A stretch of DNA of 64,000 bases from NCBI GenBank assembly GCA_033439795.1, contig JAUTDP010000003.1:1426001-1490000 (forward strand), written 5' to 3'. This document shows, piece by piece, positions 44,830 through 59,500 of the stretch. Numbering within the stretch: the stretch's first letter is position 1; every line of letters begins with the position of its first letter. The translations under genes and the position numbers were made by a program. Origin of the DNA: Sordaria brevicollis. Taxonomy: Eukaryota > Ascomycota > Sordariomycetes > Sordariales > Sordariaceae. The notes beneath the pieces are model-generated. The model had not been told where the DNA came from, did no database searches, and saw nothing but the letters and a program-made list of their open reading frames with translations.

Positions 44830-47800
44830 AATAATAAAGTAAAATATATATTTCTAATCGATTTTGGCTATTCCGGAAAAGTTTTTATAAATTGAACGTT
44901 TGCTTAGAAAGTTTGCTTAGAATATAGGAAATTTAATAAATTAAAGCTTTTATATTTAGCCGATAGAGATTTTAAAGAATAAATCGATAAATACATTAAA
45001 ATTATAATAAGGATTGGCGATTATAGTAAAATTATTAATTTTTTCCTAATAAATTTAATAGAAGATTACCCGGTTATTTTAGGGTGGTTATAGCTATAAT
45101 AGTATAATTTAAATATCGATTGGGTTATTAATACTATTATTTAAAATTAATTTTATTTATTTATTTACATCGTATAATACTATTTAGTTAAGGCTAGTTT
45201 TCCTAAAGCGCGTAAAGATAATAATTTATACGACTTTTTTTCCAACGGGGAATTAAAAAACGAATTCGAAGAAGAAGAGGATTTATTACCCAATTAGGCG
45301 GTAAATGTAATAGCCGTATTAAAAAGGAATTAGGGCGCTATAATAGAAGTACTAATAATATTAATATATACTTTATTATTCAAAGAATTATTCGGGCTAA
45401 TAAGAAAACCGGTTTTAAATATTTATAAAACTTAAGTATAAATAGTCGGCGGTAAATATATTTAAATAATAAAAAGATTAAAATAGTTAAAACGTATAAT
45501 ATAATAACTTTTTAAACCGTTTATAGATATAGTAATATTAGATTTAAAAAATATTAAATTCGTTAATACTGAAACCTTTATATTTAATATAAAAATAAGG
45601 GGCGTAAAAATTAATATAATAATTTAGGCTACCTTCGAAGAATTTTAAAAAGTAAAAAAAATACCGATTATATTACTAGCCCTATTAAAAAACGTATAGC
45701 GAGAAATCCTATAAAGAAAGGGTAAATTATATAAATAATTCTTTTAAAATAAAGAAATTTACAAATTTATTAATCTTTATAAAATAGACGCTATAAAGAA
45801 AATATTTAATTTAAATTACGCTTTGTAACCGGGAGAGGCAATTCGGGAATTCGTTAATAGAATTTATAAATTGGGTATTATCGAAGAACTAAAAGAAGAA
45901 TCGAAAAAAGAATTAGAAGAACGAAAATTTATACCTTTAATAAATATTAACTATATTTATAATATTACGGATAAAAATATTATTAAATTTATAGAGAAAT
46001 TTATAAAACCCAAATATACCCCTAAATAAATTAAAGAACGCTTCCCCGACGAGTATAAAAATTTATTCTACGTCGCGGACCTTAAATAAGCGGATATTAT
46101 ATTAGAATATTAATCCTATAATTATAAAATTAAATTAAAACCGGGAGCGGGCCCGTTATTATATTCCCGAATACGATTAATATCCTTCTAAAAGTTAAAG
46201 GTTATTAAATAATAATTAGATAATAATTTAGCGAAAGGTTTTATTAAACCCTTAATATTAAATATAGCATCCTTAATTTTACTAATTAAAAAATTAAGCG
46301 GTAGCGTTAAAATTTATATCGATTACTATAATATTAACGAAATTTCGTTAAAAAATAAATACCCATTATTATTAATTAAAGAAATATTCGATACTATTTA
46401 TAAGGCGAAATAATTTACGAAAGTCGATATTATTACGGCCTTTAATAAATTAAAAATAGCGGAAGGGTATAAATAATTAATAGCCTTTATTACCCGTTTC
46501 GGCTTATACGAATCGTTAATATATCCTTTCGGGTTATTTAAAATATTAATATTATTTTAGAATTTTATTAATAATATTCTATATAATATCCTAAATATTT
46601 ATATAACGGTATATTTCGATAATATTTTAATCTTTTTAAAAATATATAAGGAATACGTTTTATACGTTAAGGAGGTATTATAGCGGTTAATTAACGCCGG
46701 ATTTTAAATTAATATTAATAAATATAAATTCTATATTTAGAAAATTAAGTACCTAAATTTAATTATTATATTAAAAAGTATCGAAATAAATTAAGAGAAG
46801 GTCGACGCTATTATTAAATAGGAAGTATTTATTAATAAAAAATAATTATAGTATTTTTTAAACTTCGTAAACTTTTACCGAAAGTTTATTAATAGGTTTT
46901 TAAAAATAGAGAAGCCCTTATATAATTTAATTAATAAAAATATTGAATAGAATTAAATTAAAGAATATAATACAGCGTTCGAAATATTAAAAAAGGTATT
47001 TATAACTGTATTGGTTTTTAAAATCTACGATTAAGAGAAATTAATAGTAATCGAAATTAATATATTAAATTAAGTAGTAAGGGGTACCCTTTTTTAAATA
47101 TACAACGGCATTCTATACCCGGTAATATATTTTTCGGTAAAATATTCCCTAATTAAATATAATTATAATATTTATAATAAAAAATTGTTCGCCGTTATTA
47201 AGGCTTTAAAAGAATAGAGGCTAAAATTGGAAAGATCTACGTAATTATTCGAAATTATTACGGATTATAAGAATTTAAAAACGTTTAATACAATAAAGAA
47301 GTTAATACCGCGGTATATAAAATAATCGGAATTCTTATTAAAATTCAATTTTATAATTAAATACCGCTTTAATTTAACGAATATAAAATTAGACGCGTTA
47401 AATAGGAAGCTAAAAAATATATTACGAAAAGCGACCGACGATAAATTTAAAACAAGGGAAAAGCTATTAATTAATCCCTCGTATTTTAATAAAGAATTAT
47501 TCGTTTAAAAAAACGGCTTTATAAATACGGACGGGGAAAGTTTTATAATAAACGCTATAGCGGAAGACGGCTCCCTATTAATAATTTATAAATTCGAAGA
47601 TATTATAGAGGAAAATAACGAAGAAGGTTTAAGAATTTATATAAATAACCTAATCGACCGGGTATACGCTAATTCCCCCCTTATAATAAATATTCGAATA
47701 GCGATTCGCTCAAATATTCGTTAACTAAAATACTTTAAAAAGAAGCTTAAGATCCCGTTTATAGAATATAGGCTAATTAACGATAAAATAATATTCCGTA

Positions 47801-49330
47801 ATAAATTAATTATATTATTTAACGACGAAAAAATCCAATTCGAATTTATTTACTAAATTTATACTTTAATATAAGGAGGATACCCAAATAGGGATAAAAT
47901 AATAGTACTAATATACCGGTATTAGTAATTAAAAATAACGAACGTTATAAATTAATATTATAGGAATTATATCCTATATTATAAAATTAAAATTATTAAA
48001 ATATTAATTAATAATTTCTTAAAATTATTACCCATCCCCTACGCGCTATAGAAGGATATTTTTATTAATTATATTATACTTTTACTTAAATTAAAACGGG
48101 TAGAAAGAGGCGTAAAGTATTAATACGTCTTAATAATAGTCACTAAGTTAATAAAAATACAGTATTTTATCCTATACGAAGGTTTTATAATAGAAGAATT
48201 AATCGAGAAATTTATCGATAAGATTTATATTTTCTATAGCCTATTAAATATAATTATTTCGGATAAAAACGTTTAATTTATATTAATTTTCTAATTATAC
48301 CTTTTATAGAAATTAGGCGTAAAATTAAAGCTAACTATTCTATACTATAAAAAAACTAATAACTAAACCGAACGGATTAACGCGGAAATGGAATAGTACT
48401 TTAGGATATTCGTTAATTAGGTATAGGATAATTAAGTAAATTAATTACCTTTAACCGAATTTTAAAGTAATAATTTCAAATTTACTACGATTAATATTAT
48501 TCCTTTTTTTACTAATTACGGTTTTTACCTTCGGATAAGTATCGAACTATTATTATTTATACTACTAAACGTTATAAATATATAGAAAAAATAGATTTTT
48601 AGCGCGAATTAATTAGTTTTAAAATTTAAAGAGGTATAAAATTTCGTTAAGACTTCGTCCCTTTAGGCCTAAAAAAAATACGAAATAATAATTAACGTCC
48701 ACTATAATAACGTTCCTAAGTATAAAGTAAGGGATAAGGTAATATTCGATATATCTAATTACGCAATTAGCCGACTATACGATAAATTCGCCTTACGCTT
48801 TAAAGGCCCTTTTCGCGTTATAAAAGCTAATTTATATACGGTCGAATTAATTTTGCTTAAGAATATAAAGGTTACGTACGTTATTAACGTCTCTAAAGTA
48901 AAACCCTACATTTTAGAACTACTAGGTTAAATAGAATTAATATTAAATATTAAAGCCAACGAAGGTATAGAAGTTACTAGAATAAATAATTTTGAGGAAA
49001 ATTGTCGTTAGAAATTCGACGAATTATTAAATTATAAGAAATAAGGAGGGGAGTAGAAGTATTTAGTAAAATAGAACTATTATCCCCTCGATTAATAACC
49101 CGCGTTTAATTTTAATAGGTATTACGAATTAGTTTAGCAATTTTATAAAAAATACTTAGAATTAAGTTTGCCTTACCCGTCGTTGAGAAAGGGGTATAAA
49201 AAATAGTTGAAAACGGGTGTTTTTCCGGACGGTACTAATAGTAATGAGAATATAACGATATTATTACTAGTACTAGTACCGGCCGCACCAGCCGCCGACA
49301 ACCGATAAGTACGACGCAGCGCCAGACTAA
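44830..49330 (+). pseudogene. Gypsy pol relic (PR-RT-RH-IN-chromodomain)
   Basis: A single plus-strand frame with RIP stops. A protease-like DSG remnant lies near 44860, then RT, RNase H (DYKNLKTF), integrase (ITVVTKLIK, ISDKNVQF and TERINAEME-type blocks) and the chromodomain-like tail. Confidence 0.85.
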
Positions 49331-49404
49331 ATAATACTTAAATAAAAGATAAAAGATGGATAAAAATAGTAAAAAAGGGGGAATTTTATTTTGGAGGGGG
49401 GTAG

Positions 49405-49710
49405 TATCACAAGCATTGCCTACTCTTATATAGAAGTGGTCGTACTATATATACTAGCTAATAATAATTATTTACATATAGTACTAAGATTAACAAATGG
49501 AACGCGACCGTAGTCGCGACGACCGTAACTAACCGTGCCTATAGTACCCTAGTACTTTAGTCCCGGCGTCACCTAGACTCATATACGTGACTAGGGCTAC
49601 GCACTGGCTATATCGTAATCGTATAAGATAGTCGCGGCGCACAGGATTATTTCCTGTTCCTCGCACAATAATAAACATCGTACCTTACTACTTGCTCGTG
49701 CCCCGTGATA
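49405..49710 (+). repeat. 3' LTR of gypsy element
   Basis: 306 bp, starts TATCACAAGCATTGCC (TG end mutated to TA). It retains many CA and TG sites that the 5' copy lost. Confidence 0.9.
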
Positions 49711-49715
49711 GGTAA

Positions 49716-50220
49716 AAGGTTATAAATAATAAAGTAGAAAGATTGCGGTCTAAATTTATAATAGATTATAATCGTATTATATATAATATTATATTGCTTT
49801 TATATTGGTAATTACTTGGTAATCTACTTAAATTTCGTACTTTATAGGTATTTAATGAAGTAAGAAAGAAGGTAGCCAACGATGTTATTATATTTTAGTT
49901 AATTAATAAGGGTATATTATTAGTAAAGGATGAGGAGTAAGAGGTTAAAGTGGTTGAGGATAATAAATATATTAATTTATAATAAAATTTAAATTAGTAG
50001 TATTTTAATAATAGGCGTATAGTATAAATTAACGAGGAGGACTAGTAGTATATTAATTACGAGGATAAGGCTATTTTTAACGACGACGACGATAACGACG
50101 ACGAAGAGGAGGAGGAGGAAGAGGAGGAGGAGGAGGAGGGAAATAGGAATAAAGGTAGTAATATTAATGGATATAGGGATTTTGAGTGTGAGGAGGTTGA
50201 ATAATTATAGTAATAACGTT
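49716..50220 (+). pseudogene. 3' part of the pogo-like transposase with acidic tail
   Basis: The sequence continues past the GGTAA duplication in the pogo frame direction and ends with an Asp-run then Glu-run (GAC repeats 50077-50103, GAG/GAA repeats 50104-50140). Assignment to the same ORF as 39600-41691 rests on position and orientation; the C-terminal part is poorly conserved in the family. Confidence 0.5.
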
Positions 50221-50334
50221 AGATTTATATGTGTTGAAAATAATAATATTTTTACGTATTGTTGTATATATAGCTCCTTTTAGCGATTTTGTATACGCCT
50301 AAAAAAAACGGATATACTATTATAAAAAATTATT

Positions 50335-50475
50335 GGCTCCGCATGGACTACCTGTATGTATTAGTTAAATTGCGGGTAGGGGATGTACCCCGCTAGTCTC
50401 AGTTCTTAGACCTACCTACCTCCGAAACGGCACCCCCGGGCGCTACCCCACCACCCCTACTCCAATACCCATACA
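50335..50475. other. Unmutated GC-rich island inside the composite
   Basis: About 140 bp (ggctccgcatggactacctg ... caccacccctactcc) with normal CA/TG content, while both sides are saturated with RIP changes. A partial resemblance to the subterminal part of the right TIR region (ctagtctc, then agac and taccccac in the same order) is visible but weak. Confidence 0.6.
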
Positions 50476-53400
50476 ATTAATTAGCGCCTAGGGATACTAT
50501 TTCTATAATAGTAAATCTAAGGCGATTTTATACAATTTAACTATAAGCAATAGAAAAATACTCTTATAAGAGTAAATTCTATTACCCTATTAAATTTATA
50601 TTTCCCTCCCATAGGAATAAATCCTAATACCTATCCTATATTAATATTATAATAATATTCGGTTCGTAATTACTTAATTATATTATTATTTCTAAAAATT
50701 ATTAATAATTCCTTTTAATATTTATTATAATTCCCGCTAATCCTATTAAACCGGCCAATATTTACTTTTTATTTACCCAAATTTATATCCGAACTTTTTA
50801 TTCTATATAATATACCGCTATTATAAATAAAGGTTTATTTACCTTCGTCGTCCCCTACGTTACGTTTTATAAACGTATTTCCGCTATTAAATTAAATATT
50901 AAATTTTAATAGGGTTAATAGTAATTTTAAATATTTTATTCGTATTACTTAAAAATTTTAATTTAATATTTACCCTAAGGGTACTTTAAAAAACTTCTTT
51001 TATAATTAAGTTAACGTTATTCGGAAAGATAATTAATTATTTGGCCTTTATATTAAATAATTAATTATTATACTATAAAATTAGGATATTCGTAAAATTC
51101 TCCATCGTTAAAGCGTTATAATATAATTCGAAGACGAAGATGAATTATACGAATTTATTATATTCCGGAATAAATTTATTAACCTATTTAAATATATTAA
51201 CCTCTTTTTATTTTTCGCTAAGTAAAATAGCGCTTTTTATATTAATAGATATAAACTTTATATTATTACCGATTTAAATAACGTAAATTGGGTTATATCG
51301 GTTATAAAGGAGTATATTAATAATTTACGCCTCTATACCCTACGGTTATATTCCCTCCTTTTTAATTTAATATAATATTTTTGTATATATTAGCCGTCGT
51401 TTATATAATATTCGGATTACACTTAATATATATCCCCCAAAATTTATATAATTTTCGTTATTATTATAAATATAATTATTCCTAGGAATTCGGACTTTTT
51501 CGTATAAATAATCGGGTTATATTTATATAATAACGGGGTAATTAAACGTATATAAAATACCCTCGCTACGTTCAACGTTTTTATATTTTATATTCGGATT
51601 ATAATAATTATTAAAGATTTAATTATTAAAAGGATTATAAATTTAATTATTAATTCCTTTTTTTAGGGATTAAATTAATTAGGGTAGGTTAATTTTAAAC
51701 GTATAATTTTTAATCCTAGCCTCGTTATTATTTACAATAATTATAATTATTTAAATATTATTTAAAGCCTTGGGTTAAGTTAGAAAAATATAATACGCAA
51801 TTTTATTATTTATTTATTAATTAATAACTTTAATATTTATAAATTTTTTCGTCCCTAGTAATTTCGGCCGTTTATTCTATTTTAAAAGCGGTAGGTAATC
51901 CCTACTTTTATTCGGACGCTTTATACATTCCGATCGGTTATATTATTTTTAATTATTAATAAATTATACGTCCTATTTCTTAGGTTTTATAAGGATCTAT
52001 ATATATTTTCCTAATATCGCTTTTTAAAAGTAGAATAATATTAAACGAAAAAGAACTATATCCTTTAAATTCTTACTATTAACGAGAACGAGGGAGAATT
52101 CGCCGGTATTTACTACCTATATAATAAATTATTCTTAAACCTTTTAAATATAGACCCGGTTTAATTTAGAGATAGGCTTTTTTTTATTTATAATAATTAG
52201 AAAATAATTTTTTATATACGTAAAATTATATCCGCTTAATTAAATGCTTAATAATTTTATAATTATAAGTAATAAATAATTCCCGTCCCTACTTTTTTCT
52301 ATATTAAGATAAATTTTATTAATTTTATTTTTCGGCACTTTTGGCTATTAATCGAGTAAGATACGTACGGACTTAATAAGTTTAAAAAGATTAAAGAAAT
52401 TAAAATTAAATTTTATTATAGGATACGGCTCTTTTATAATATATTTTATTTTAGGATTATAGCCTTTTTTATACGTAATTTTATCGATATTCGCTATTTT
52501 TAATTTATTAACGTTAATAGTAAAGGTATTAAAACTACGTTTAAAGTTATTATCCGTATCGAAAGTCCCTCCTATATTATAGATTAAATCGTTTAAATTT
52601 GCAATAAAGTATTTATATTACCAATTTAAATTAGGAAATACCCCGATTACAATAAATTTAATATTAATATCCGCTTCCGTAATATATATTAATATTTATA
52701 TATCGTACGAATTTTAATCGTTTTTATTCGTATAATTTAATTTGGCGATTACGGTATACTTTATTAAATAATTAATTATCTCCCCCTCTTTTTTTATAGG
52801 GGGAAATCTATTAATTATAAATTTAAAATATTATATTTTTCGTAGCTCCTACGATTAGAGGTTATTAATTAGAAATTTTCTACTATTATTTTGAAGTCAG
52901 GTTTCGTTTAATATATTATAGCCGGTAATAATTAGAAAAAAATTAATTTAATTATAGAATACATTAACCGTTCGTTTATTATTAATATTAAATATAATAA
53001 AAATTTTATTTATAATTATAAATCGACGTTTACGGAAATATTTACTATCGGTCTATTAATTATAATTATATATAAGGTTTTAGAATTAGAATTTAGGAAA
53101 TTTAGCGGAAATAAATATATTATATTATTTACCGACGTAAATATTATTAATTACGCGTATATAATTTATAAGAATAGTTTCGCTATTTATTAAAATAGTA
53201 AATTAAATCCCATCGATTTTAATATACCCGATTTCTAATATAATAGTTTATTAAAGTTGTTATTTAATATATTAAAATAATTTAATAATAAGGAGGTCCG
53301 ACCCGAACGTAGTAAAGACCGTAAATATTTTAAACTTTCCGATAACGAAGACGAGGATAATATAATTATATATAATTAAGATAAAAATTCGGGGGATGAG

Positions 53401-54379
53401 AATAATATATAAAATTTAAATAATAATAATTTTAATTTTAATTCGAATTAATATATTTTCGCCCCCTTATTTATATAATTATTAGTATTAAAGGCGTTTA
53501 TCCTTATTTAATAATATCGATTATATAGGTACTTATACGTATATATACTATTAATTCCCGTATTTCGTATATACCCGCTATATTTAATTCTTATAAGAGT
53601 TATTAGCTTTATAATTTTAAAATTTAAAATTTCGTATTATAGTATATAGTATAGGTATTAGAATTTATTCTTACGGGAATTATTTTTAAATCCGGCCGGT
53701 AATAGGAGCTTTATATTATTAAAATTCGGATTACTACGGTTATAAGTAGGTCTATTAAATTTAAAAAATAAATTTCGGGAATTGAGTACGGATTATTGCG
53801 CTAAAAAAAGTAAAATAACGTTACTTAAAAATAGTAATTTAATTGGTTAAAAGCCTATATTAATTATATTACAGCGCCGAATTTAATTAATTTAATTATT
53901 TAACGGCTATTATTATTTAATTGCCGCGGCCGCCCTAAAAGTAGATCCTTTAATTATATAATTAGGGTATTTCTTTCTTTAATTTTTAAACCCTTTCCCA
54001 CTTTCTTCCTTCCTCCTTCTTATAACTTACCCTCTTATAATATACCCTTTTTACTACCGTAATAAACCTCATAATTCTTATAAAAGTAAACGATTAATAC
54101 CCTTTACAATTATATTAATAAAATAATAAAAGTTTGAAATTTGCAAAAATAAGGCTAATAAAGAATACCCGTTCCTTAAAAATCTTATAAAGGTTAGTAA
54201 TTTACAATTATTATATTATACGCCCGTATTACGTATTTAAAACTTCGATTTATATTCGAATAAGTCGGATAAGTATATAAATGCGATAATCGTTAAGGCC
54301 GGCTACCCGGTAAACGCGGGGTACTATAACCTTAATAGCTATCGGCGAAATATATTCGCACTTTTTATTTATCGTTATA

Positions 54380-56510
54380 AAGGTTATAAAAGCCGGATAT
54401 AAAATCGATTAGAATGCTCTCAACTCCTTTATTCCTTTTATCGGTACGTATTACGCTAATTCTGAAGATTTGTTTAATACGGTATAGGAAATTTTTAAAA
54501 TATTTAAGCGAATGGAAAAAAACGTTACTACGCGTTTCGTTAAACGGTATATTAAATTTACTATAGGAGATGTAAGGTTTAAGGCTAAATAGCGGATTAT
54601 AATAGTACGCGCTTTAGCGAAAAATAATTAGACATTTAAAATAAAAGTCGAAGATAAGGAGGTTAAAGTGCCGAATATTAGAGAAATTAATAGAAGGATT
54701 AGGGGAAAAAATAATAGGGGTATTAACCCTTCGACGGTAAACCTTATTCGCTTTTATAATACTATACCCGCCTTTAAAAATAAAGAGTTTATCGATTTAA
54801 ACGATAACTTTATTACGTTAAAGCGATTTCTACCGGGCCTTAATTTCGATAATGAGGATAATTATATAAATTTTAATTCGGCGGCCTAATAGGGCCGTAA
54901 ACGTTTTAAATCTTAATTTCCGATTACTACCCGGGTATTATATATACGTAATAAAAAACGAATAAAAGGTCTTAAAATTATTCCCACTGGAAATAATTCT
55001 TAAGTATTTAACCTAATTAATAACGGATTTATTTTAATTCCTATAGGAGTAAACGCTAAAGGATTTAAAAATTAAATTAGTAATAGGATATTTGGCCTAA
55101 TCGATACCGAATTTATTTTAGTTCCTATAGGAGTAAACGCCGAAGGATTTAGAAATTAAATTAATAACGGGATATTTGGCCCAATCGATACCGGATTTAT
55201 TTTAATTCTTATAGGAATAAACGCTAAAGGATTTAAAGATTAATTTAGCGTTTTCGAAATCGAAGACGTCCTTAGCGAATATTTAATTCGTATAGAGAAA
55301 ATTATAAATATAATCGCTAAAGACCTTTTATTTAATAAATTTAATAACCGGGTTCTTAATAATTCGAAGGGAATTTTAAATAAGGTTATAATTTAGGTTT
55401 AAAGGTATATTAAAATTTTTAAATTACGGGCTTAAATATTTTATCTTATAATTATAATCGTACGTAATATTTAAAACGATTTTAATATAAATATACTCTT
55501 CGGCAAATTTAAATAATTTATAAGCGATTATATTTATACACTATATATATAAATAACTAATTATAATATTATAATTTTAAAGTATATATTAATTATAGTA
55601 AAGCTTTATATTAATTAATATTTCGTCGTTATTAGAAAGATACGTATTTTTAAAACCGGACGTTTTTAATTAAATTAAATATTCGATAAGGAATATAATT
55701 TATATAATATAAATTATTATTACGAAGTTTTAAAGAAACGTTTTAACCGGATGGTAATCCCTTTTAAGTAATAAATTTCCGCGGGAATAAGTAACGAAAA
55801 CCGCGAATTAGAAGAATTTATTCGGGTCGTTACAAATTATATAATTCGATTACTTCGCCCCCCCTTTAAATTACTTAAGGGAAAATAACCTAAAAGTATT
55901 TTTAAAATAAAGAAAATTAATATTCTTTATAATTGTATTTACCCTCCTAACGATAATAATACGGGTAGAGTTTATAAATACGAATTCCAACTAAATTACG
56001 GGAATATATATTATAATAATAAATACGGTTTTTTTAATAAGGACGAATATTAATTCGTTTAGCGGTTCGGTAAAGTAGTAAATATATAAATAGCTTATAA
56101 ATTCCTAAGCGGCGACGTATATAATAACGAGGCGATAATTTAAATACCTAAAGCTTCGGCTAAATATATTCGCAATTATATTACTATTTATTAGGCTAAT
56201 TCTAGCGATAATTAATAAGGGCGCCCTATAAATTATAGGGAATTTATTTTACTTTATTTAAATTATTCTTTTTATAATTAATTTTTATAATTTAAAGGAA
56301 TATAAGATTAGGTTAAATAGGGGCTGGGTATTATTAAAGGCCGTAGAAGTATTAAATATTTAGAATTTAGAAATTTTAATAATTAATTATATAATTTCCT
56401 ATTTAACGTTAATAATTCTTTATAAATCTATAATAATTATAATCGTATTCGGTATATAATAATACTAGAATATAATAATAAAGTAATTAAACGAATTTAT
56501 AATATATAGT
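54380..56510 (+). pseudogene. Long coding relic, unknown family, with 28-residue tandem repeat
   Basis: One frame can be followed for ~2.1 kb with few stops. It includes an uninterrupted stretch (54668-54889) of charged sequence, the 84-bp tandem repeat (55025-55243), and downstream blocks such as GRVYKYEFQLNYGNIYY near 55955. The protein is unknown to me. Confidence 0.5.
55025..55243 (+). repeat. 84-bp tandem repeat (about 2.6 copies) in frame
   Basis: Units start at 55025, 55109 and 55193. Each encodes ~28 residues, beginning GFILIPIGVNAKGF or a close variant. Copy differences are largely transitions. Confidence 0.85.
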
Positions 56511-59500
56511 AAATAAGAAGGTGAAAGTAAATAATTATTATCGTAGCGAATTATATTTCTATTTATATTTAATTTTTAAAACGGATATTAATAAAATAAT
56601 ATAATCGATATAGGGTTGGGTTACCCTATTTTACCGAATATAAGAATTTAATCGATTCGTTCGTTTAACGGTTATACTTATAATAATATATAATTAAACC
56701 CCCTTTCGATACGCTAATCGGTATAGGGTAAATATTAAATTAAGAATTGCATATATACGATTAAAGTAAATTATTTTACGGGTTTATTATTAAGGATATA
56801 TAATATTTCGATTAATAACCGGTTATAAAATAGGAAAAGCGGTAAAATAAATAAATTCTACTCGGTAAATTTAACGCCGGTATTACGGACTAATAATTAA
56901 ATATCAGATATATTCCAATTTAATATATTTACGTACTTACGCAGAATTTCTATTTAATATCTATTTCTAACGCCCTATATATATAACGTCCTATATAAAT
57001 ATTATTATTTCGATAAAAAAAATCCTTAATATATAATTTATTATTAAAATAATATAGAAAATATATTTTAAAAGGATAATTAGCAACGTTAAAATATATA
57101 ATAAAGTTCGTAAATAATATAATCTAACGGAAAATTTAAAAGATAAAACGAAATCGCTTCGCCTCCGACTTTATTTCCTAAAACCTCCCTCCTTCCTAAT
57201 TCTAATTTATTCCTTATATTCTTTATTCCTTATTACTTTTTATACTTCTAAATACGACCTACGGTTATTAATTATTATTATATTTTTTCGTATTTAATTA
57301 TTAAAATATTTTATTTAACCTTTTATATATTATATTAATAAATACTTTTAATCTTTATAATATATTACGAATAGCCCTTGGGTCTTTAATTTATTATTCG
57401 TTTCGCGGGTAGGTTTCGTTTTCCACCTTCTATTATTTACGCTTTTAAATATAACCCACGGATATTAATTTATTACCTCGTATTACCGTTTAATTATTAA
57501 AATACTTTATTTAACCTTTTATTAATTATATTACGGATATTTCGGTATTTTTAACGTATTACGAACGACCTTTAGACCTTTAATTTATCGTTCGTTTTAT
57601 AAATAAGTTTATTAAACGGAATAGTAAATATATTATTATAGAAGATACTTTTAAAAATAGTAATACGGATATTATTATTTTTAATATATAAATATCCTAT
57701 TATTTACGTTTAATAGCTTCGTTTAATTTATACTTCTAATAACCGAACGATTCTAATAGTTATTAATTCTACGAAAATACTAAATTTAAAGGTCGGAATA
57801 ATAAATTAAAGGCGTATTTCGTTATTTAATAATTATTTAAAAAGAGGAAAATAGAAACGATATATAGTAATGAATTACCCGCGGGTAATAGCAATTTCGG
57901 TAATTTATACCTTTATAATAATAAGTGAAATATTAGTTAGGAGCTTATATTAATAAAGGGATTTAATTAAATTAATTAAATAAATAATATTTAATTCTTC
58001 GTAATAATTATATTAATATTTCGAAGGTAAAAAAATTCGCTCCTACTTTTTAATATTCTAAATAATTTTCTTTTCCGTTATATTATAAAAAAGAATTTTA
58101 AGGTCTATAGCGTTCGAATTCCTATTAAACGCGTATAAATCGTTCGCGAAATTCGCTTCCTAGAGATAAAATTAAATTCCGAGGATTTACGTTCAATTTT
58201 ATATAATATAATTTTAAGACCCTTCGACTTTTAAATATTAAAAACGATTAAATCTAAATTTTACTATTAATTTACTATTTTAATAATTCTTTCTTCGGAA
58301 TACCCTTTAAATAACCGACGGCCGAAAAATTATTAATTCTAATTATAAATCTATTTCGAAATTAAAACGTTCGACCTCCTTTACGTTAACGAATTTTCTA
58401 TATTTAATAATATTATAATACGCCCTGCGATTTAAATTATTCTTTAAAAAAAGTAAATAGGATATATAATTAATTATACGCCGAAAATTCTATTTATACC
58501 CGGGACCTTATTTTTATTATATAAAACTTTTATCGCTTAGCCTTCGTTTATTAAACGGGTAATATTATTTAAGGTTAAAATTATTAAAAATAAAGTTAGG
58601 GGTAACGAAGAAATAGATTAAAGGGATATAATAATTTTATTTAATAATTATTTAAAATACCCTATTATAATAATATTCGGGAATATATTAAATAAAATAA
58701 TTATCGGCGGGACGTATAATAATCGGCGATATTCTAAATAAATATTTCGAATTCTTCCTTTAGGATAGAAAGATTATATTCTAGTTTATAATAATTTAAT
58801 TCTATAAGCTTCGTAATATTCGCCGGATTAATCTAAATTAAAACCGAAAAACGAATTTTTAATAAATAGAATTCGCTTCCTATTCTATCCTTTACCCTAT
58901 TTATAGCCGGGGAATATAAAAGAATTAAATAAACCCCCCGCCCTTATAAATAAAAAATTATATTATATATTAATATATTTAAGTATTTATATATTATAAT
59001 AATATATTATTCGAATTCGCTCGTAATATATAAATCTTTACTACGATAAATAATATTAATTAAAAAATTTATACGTTAGAACGAAATAAGGGGCTTTATA
59101 TATTATTAATTTACTTATAAAAATTAAAATTGAAAATAAATAAATTAATAAAATAAAATAATATATTTATAAAAAGAGTTTTTATTTCTATTAATATATA
59201 ATTACGCGTATTATCCTTAAAGATCGGTAAGTATCGCGCGGAGGCGCTTTAGAACGTAGAACCTTAAAACGTAATATTATAAAACGTAACGTACATTTTC
59301 GAAATTAAATTAAACGTAGGAATTCCTATTATACGGGCGGAAATTAAAACGGTATTCGATTAATATATTAAATCGAAGGCAGGGATATTAAAAGAGGGTA
59401 AAATGCCCTAATTTCGGTATAAATAGGATAATATATAATAATTTAAAGAGAGCGTATTTTCTATACCTATTATACTATTTCGATATTATTTAATTTATAC

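Larger units (their letters stand above)
41697..49710 (+). mobile_element. Ty3/gypsy chromovirus LTR retrotransposon, RIP-inactivated, nested in the pogo-like element
   Basis: 8014 bp with 306-bp LTRs, GGTAA duplication and a polypurine tract (49393-49403) before the 3' LTR. Coding order is gag, protease, RT, RNase H, integrase, which defines gypsy. RT lies ~46150-46760, with the YxDD box now TAT TTC GAT AAT at 46611-46622. RNase H is ~46980-47430 and integrase ~47880-48900. A chromodomain-like tail follows (~48960-49190, relic QKYLVKQNYYPLD, usual form YLVKW). Chromodomains can steer integration to heterochromatin. All frames carry RIP stops. Confidence 0.9.

Noticed and set aside
54668..54889. 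Apparently intact 73-codon ORF in RIP-mutated DNA
   Set aside because: It is a stop-free piece of a longer dead frame (54380-56510), not an independent gene.
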